In this document: positions 63,084 through 64,000 of the stretch, piece by piece
Position numbering within the stretch: position 1 is the first letter of the stretch
Layout of the letters: every line of letters starts with the position of its first letter
Source of the DNA: Niastella vici
GTDB lineage: Bacteria > Bacteroidota > Bacteroidia > Chitinophagales > Chitinophagaceae
Assembly: GCF_002077945.1 (NCBI RefSeq)
Contig: NZ_LVYD01000059.1
Location: forward strand, 61,384-125,383
Length of the DNA stretch: 64,000 nt
Direction: 5' to 3'
Translations under genes and position numbers: made by a program
Notes under the pieces: model-generated
What the model was told of the DNA's origin: nothing
What the model saw: only the letters and a program-made list of their open reading frames with translations
Databases searched by the model: none

Positions 63084-63117
63084 CAAAATTATTTGACATA
63101 ACTTTACAATTGTTATC
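63084..63117. promoter_or_regulatory. Divergent promoter with -7 element and a dyad
   Basis: On the reverse strand TAATTTTG (63084-63091) fits TAnnTTTG for the DoxX unit. Next to it CATAACTTTACAATTGTTATC has ATAAC/GTTAT arms (63098-63116) and an inner perfect ACAATTGT. This is the likely site of the adjacent HxlR regulator. Confidence 0.5.
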
Positions 63118-63194
63118 TGTTACCTTTTAGAAACTGGTTTCCTTTATGAAATCAAGTGGCTATTGATAAAGCGATTACAGTAATTTTGAATTAT

Positions 63195-63560
63195 ATGAAT
63201 GCAAAAAAGCCAGCCCCGCAAGTACCTGATTGTAAAGAGCAATTAATTGCGATAAAGGATACTATGATCTTGTTATCGGGGAAATGGAAAATTCAGATTA
63301 TTGGATGGCTCCTGCTATATGGTAAGGTGCGTTTTATGGATATGCTGCGTGGGATAGAAGGTATTGCTGCCAAAATGCTCTCTAAAGAGTTACAGGAACT
63401 TGAGCAAAATGAAATAGTGGCCCGAACTGTGATGCCTACGAAACCGACAACTGTGGAATATGAGCTAACGGAACATGGTAAGACTTTAAGCGGGGTAATT
63501 GACGCTATTTCGGCCTGGGGAGTTACGCATCGAAAATTCCTATTTAAAAAAGAAAGCTAA
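63195..63560 (+). CDS. HxlR-family winged-helix regulator
   Basis: A 121-residue regulator. The ATG at 63195 (MNAKKPAPQVPDC) is preferred to a GTG 13 codons earlier. A Cys lies about ten residues in, followed by LLSGKWKIQIIGWLLLYGKVRFMDMLRGIEGIAAKMLSKELQELEQNEI and VEYELTEHGKTL. Divergent from DoxX-DsbA-SDR, so it should control that unit. It is a second, separate HxlR module 2.8 kb from the first. Confidence 0.9.
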   Translation: MNAKKPAPQVPDCKEQLIAIKDTMILLSGKWKIQIIGWLLLYGKVRFMDMLRGIEGIAAKMLSKELQELEQNEIVARTVMPTKPTTVEYELTEHGKTLSGVIDAISAWGVTHRKFLFKKES

Positions 63561-64000
63561 TTAGGTCATCTATTTTATGCATACTGGATTCAACCTAAGT
63601 TTGCCCGGACATTAAGGGTAACCAATGCTTTTACGTTGGCTATTTTTGCAAATTGAAAATACTCAGTACTGTATACTGTTAGTGGTAAGTTTAACCCGCA
63701 CTGGGAATCGAACCATATAAGCTATTGCTCTACAATGATTTGAGCTTTGTCATTCAAAAAAGTAAAAATTGATTTATCTAAAAAGGCCTCAAGTTCAACA
63801 ACTTGAGGCTTTTTCTTTTCGTGTGCCCAGGACTGGATTCGTTAATCCATGAGCGTCAATTACTTATAGCAAATGATTGTCACATGCTTGTCAGAAAAAA
63901 TTGAAAGATCAAAAGGTGTGACAGTTCTACCCTACTTTTTCATCAATTCTATTCAGTTCTCAAGTTTTGCGTGTAAATTCTTGTCATGTTGGTTCTTCGT
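63561..64000. other. Gene-free right edge with repeat copy B
   Basis: No gene is supported. Repeat copy B (63623-63940) fills most of it. The last 60 bases contain only A/T-rich sequence. Confidence 0.6.
63623..63940. repeat. About 320-bp repeat, copy B (partner at 52197)
   Basis: Runs parallel to copy A, including CAATGCTTTTACGTTGGCT, GGGAATCGAACCATATAAGC, the hairpin GCCTCAAGTT...AACTTGAGGC (63786-63809) with T-rich tail and GTGCCCAGGACT. It marks the right side of the mosaic region. The two copies stand in the same orientation, so recombination between them would remove the DNA in between. Confidence 0.75.

Noticed and set aside
52364..63860. tRNA genes at the GTGCCCAGGAC / AATCGAACC sites
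   Set aside because: Only 3'-end-like sequence is present. No acceptor pairing, D-arm or anticodon stem could be built; treated as repeats or scars.

Overview
The window comes from a member of the Bacteroidota, most likely a Chitinophagaceae-type soil or freshwater bacterium. The evidence is direct: an ECF sigma factor followed by a FecR-type anti-sigma gene, three very large secreted proteins ending in the CHU_C/type B sorting domain of the type IX secretion system (T9SS), an Oar-like TonB-dependent receptor, many short-signal lipoproteins, and promoters with the Bacteroidota -7 element TAnnTTTG. No complete rRNA, tRNA, CRISPR array or insertion sequence is visible.

Layout. 0-5 kb: FecR/sigma pair, a GxGYxYP-family secreted protein and a large lipoprotein. 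5-16 kb: AraC regulator with an alpha/beta hydrolase, a DUF4870 membrane protein, a T9SS cargo protein, an FtsX-type ABC permease broken by two deletions, a patatin-like lipase and catalase-peroxidase KatG. 16.2-20.2 kb: a compact denitrification operon (NirK-type copper nitrite reductase, a thioredoxin-like CPC protein, quinol-dependent NO reductase) behind a perfect Fnr-type dyad placed where a class II activator would sit. 20-32 kb: T9SS cargo, a MocR-type regulator divergent from an AhpD-like and an MBL-fold gene with a clear operator, then a striking 21-unit palindromic array (26.20-26.63 kb), a cupin protein and a third T9SS protein. 32-44 kb: Oar-like receptor, YHS lipoprotein, zeta-toxin-like kinase with an antitoxin-like tail, esterase, surface lipoproteins with FN3, IPT/TIG and LamG modules, thioesterase and a TonB-C-like protein. 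44-49 kb: a minus-strand run of Crp/Fnr regulator, Fe-alcohol dehydrogenase, ABM-type monooxygenase, DJ-1/PfpI protein and cupin, then a LOG-family gene.

49-64 kb is an accessory mosaic: a truncated integrase, a degraded thioesterase fragment, a truncated membrane protein, a glycosidase/acetylesterase pair bracketed by direct repeats, a 2OG dioxygenase with a divergent AraC gene, and two separate HxlR-regulated modules (SDR + hydrolase; DoxX + DsbA-like + SDR). Two diverged copies of a roughly 320-bp repeat, 11.4 kb apart, bracket most of it, and shorter related copies lie inside and just outside. 

How the genes work together: nitrite to NO to N2O by NirK and NorZ is a self-contained respiratory or detoxifying branch (no N2O reductase is seen here). 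KatG, the AhpD-like protein, the DJ-1 protein, DoxX/DsbA and the HxlR regulators suggest repeated investment in oxidative and electrophile stress defence. The T9SS proteins, GxGYxYP protein, glycosidase and esterase point to surface polysaccharide use.
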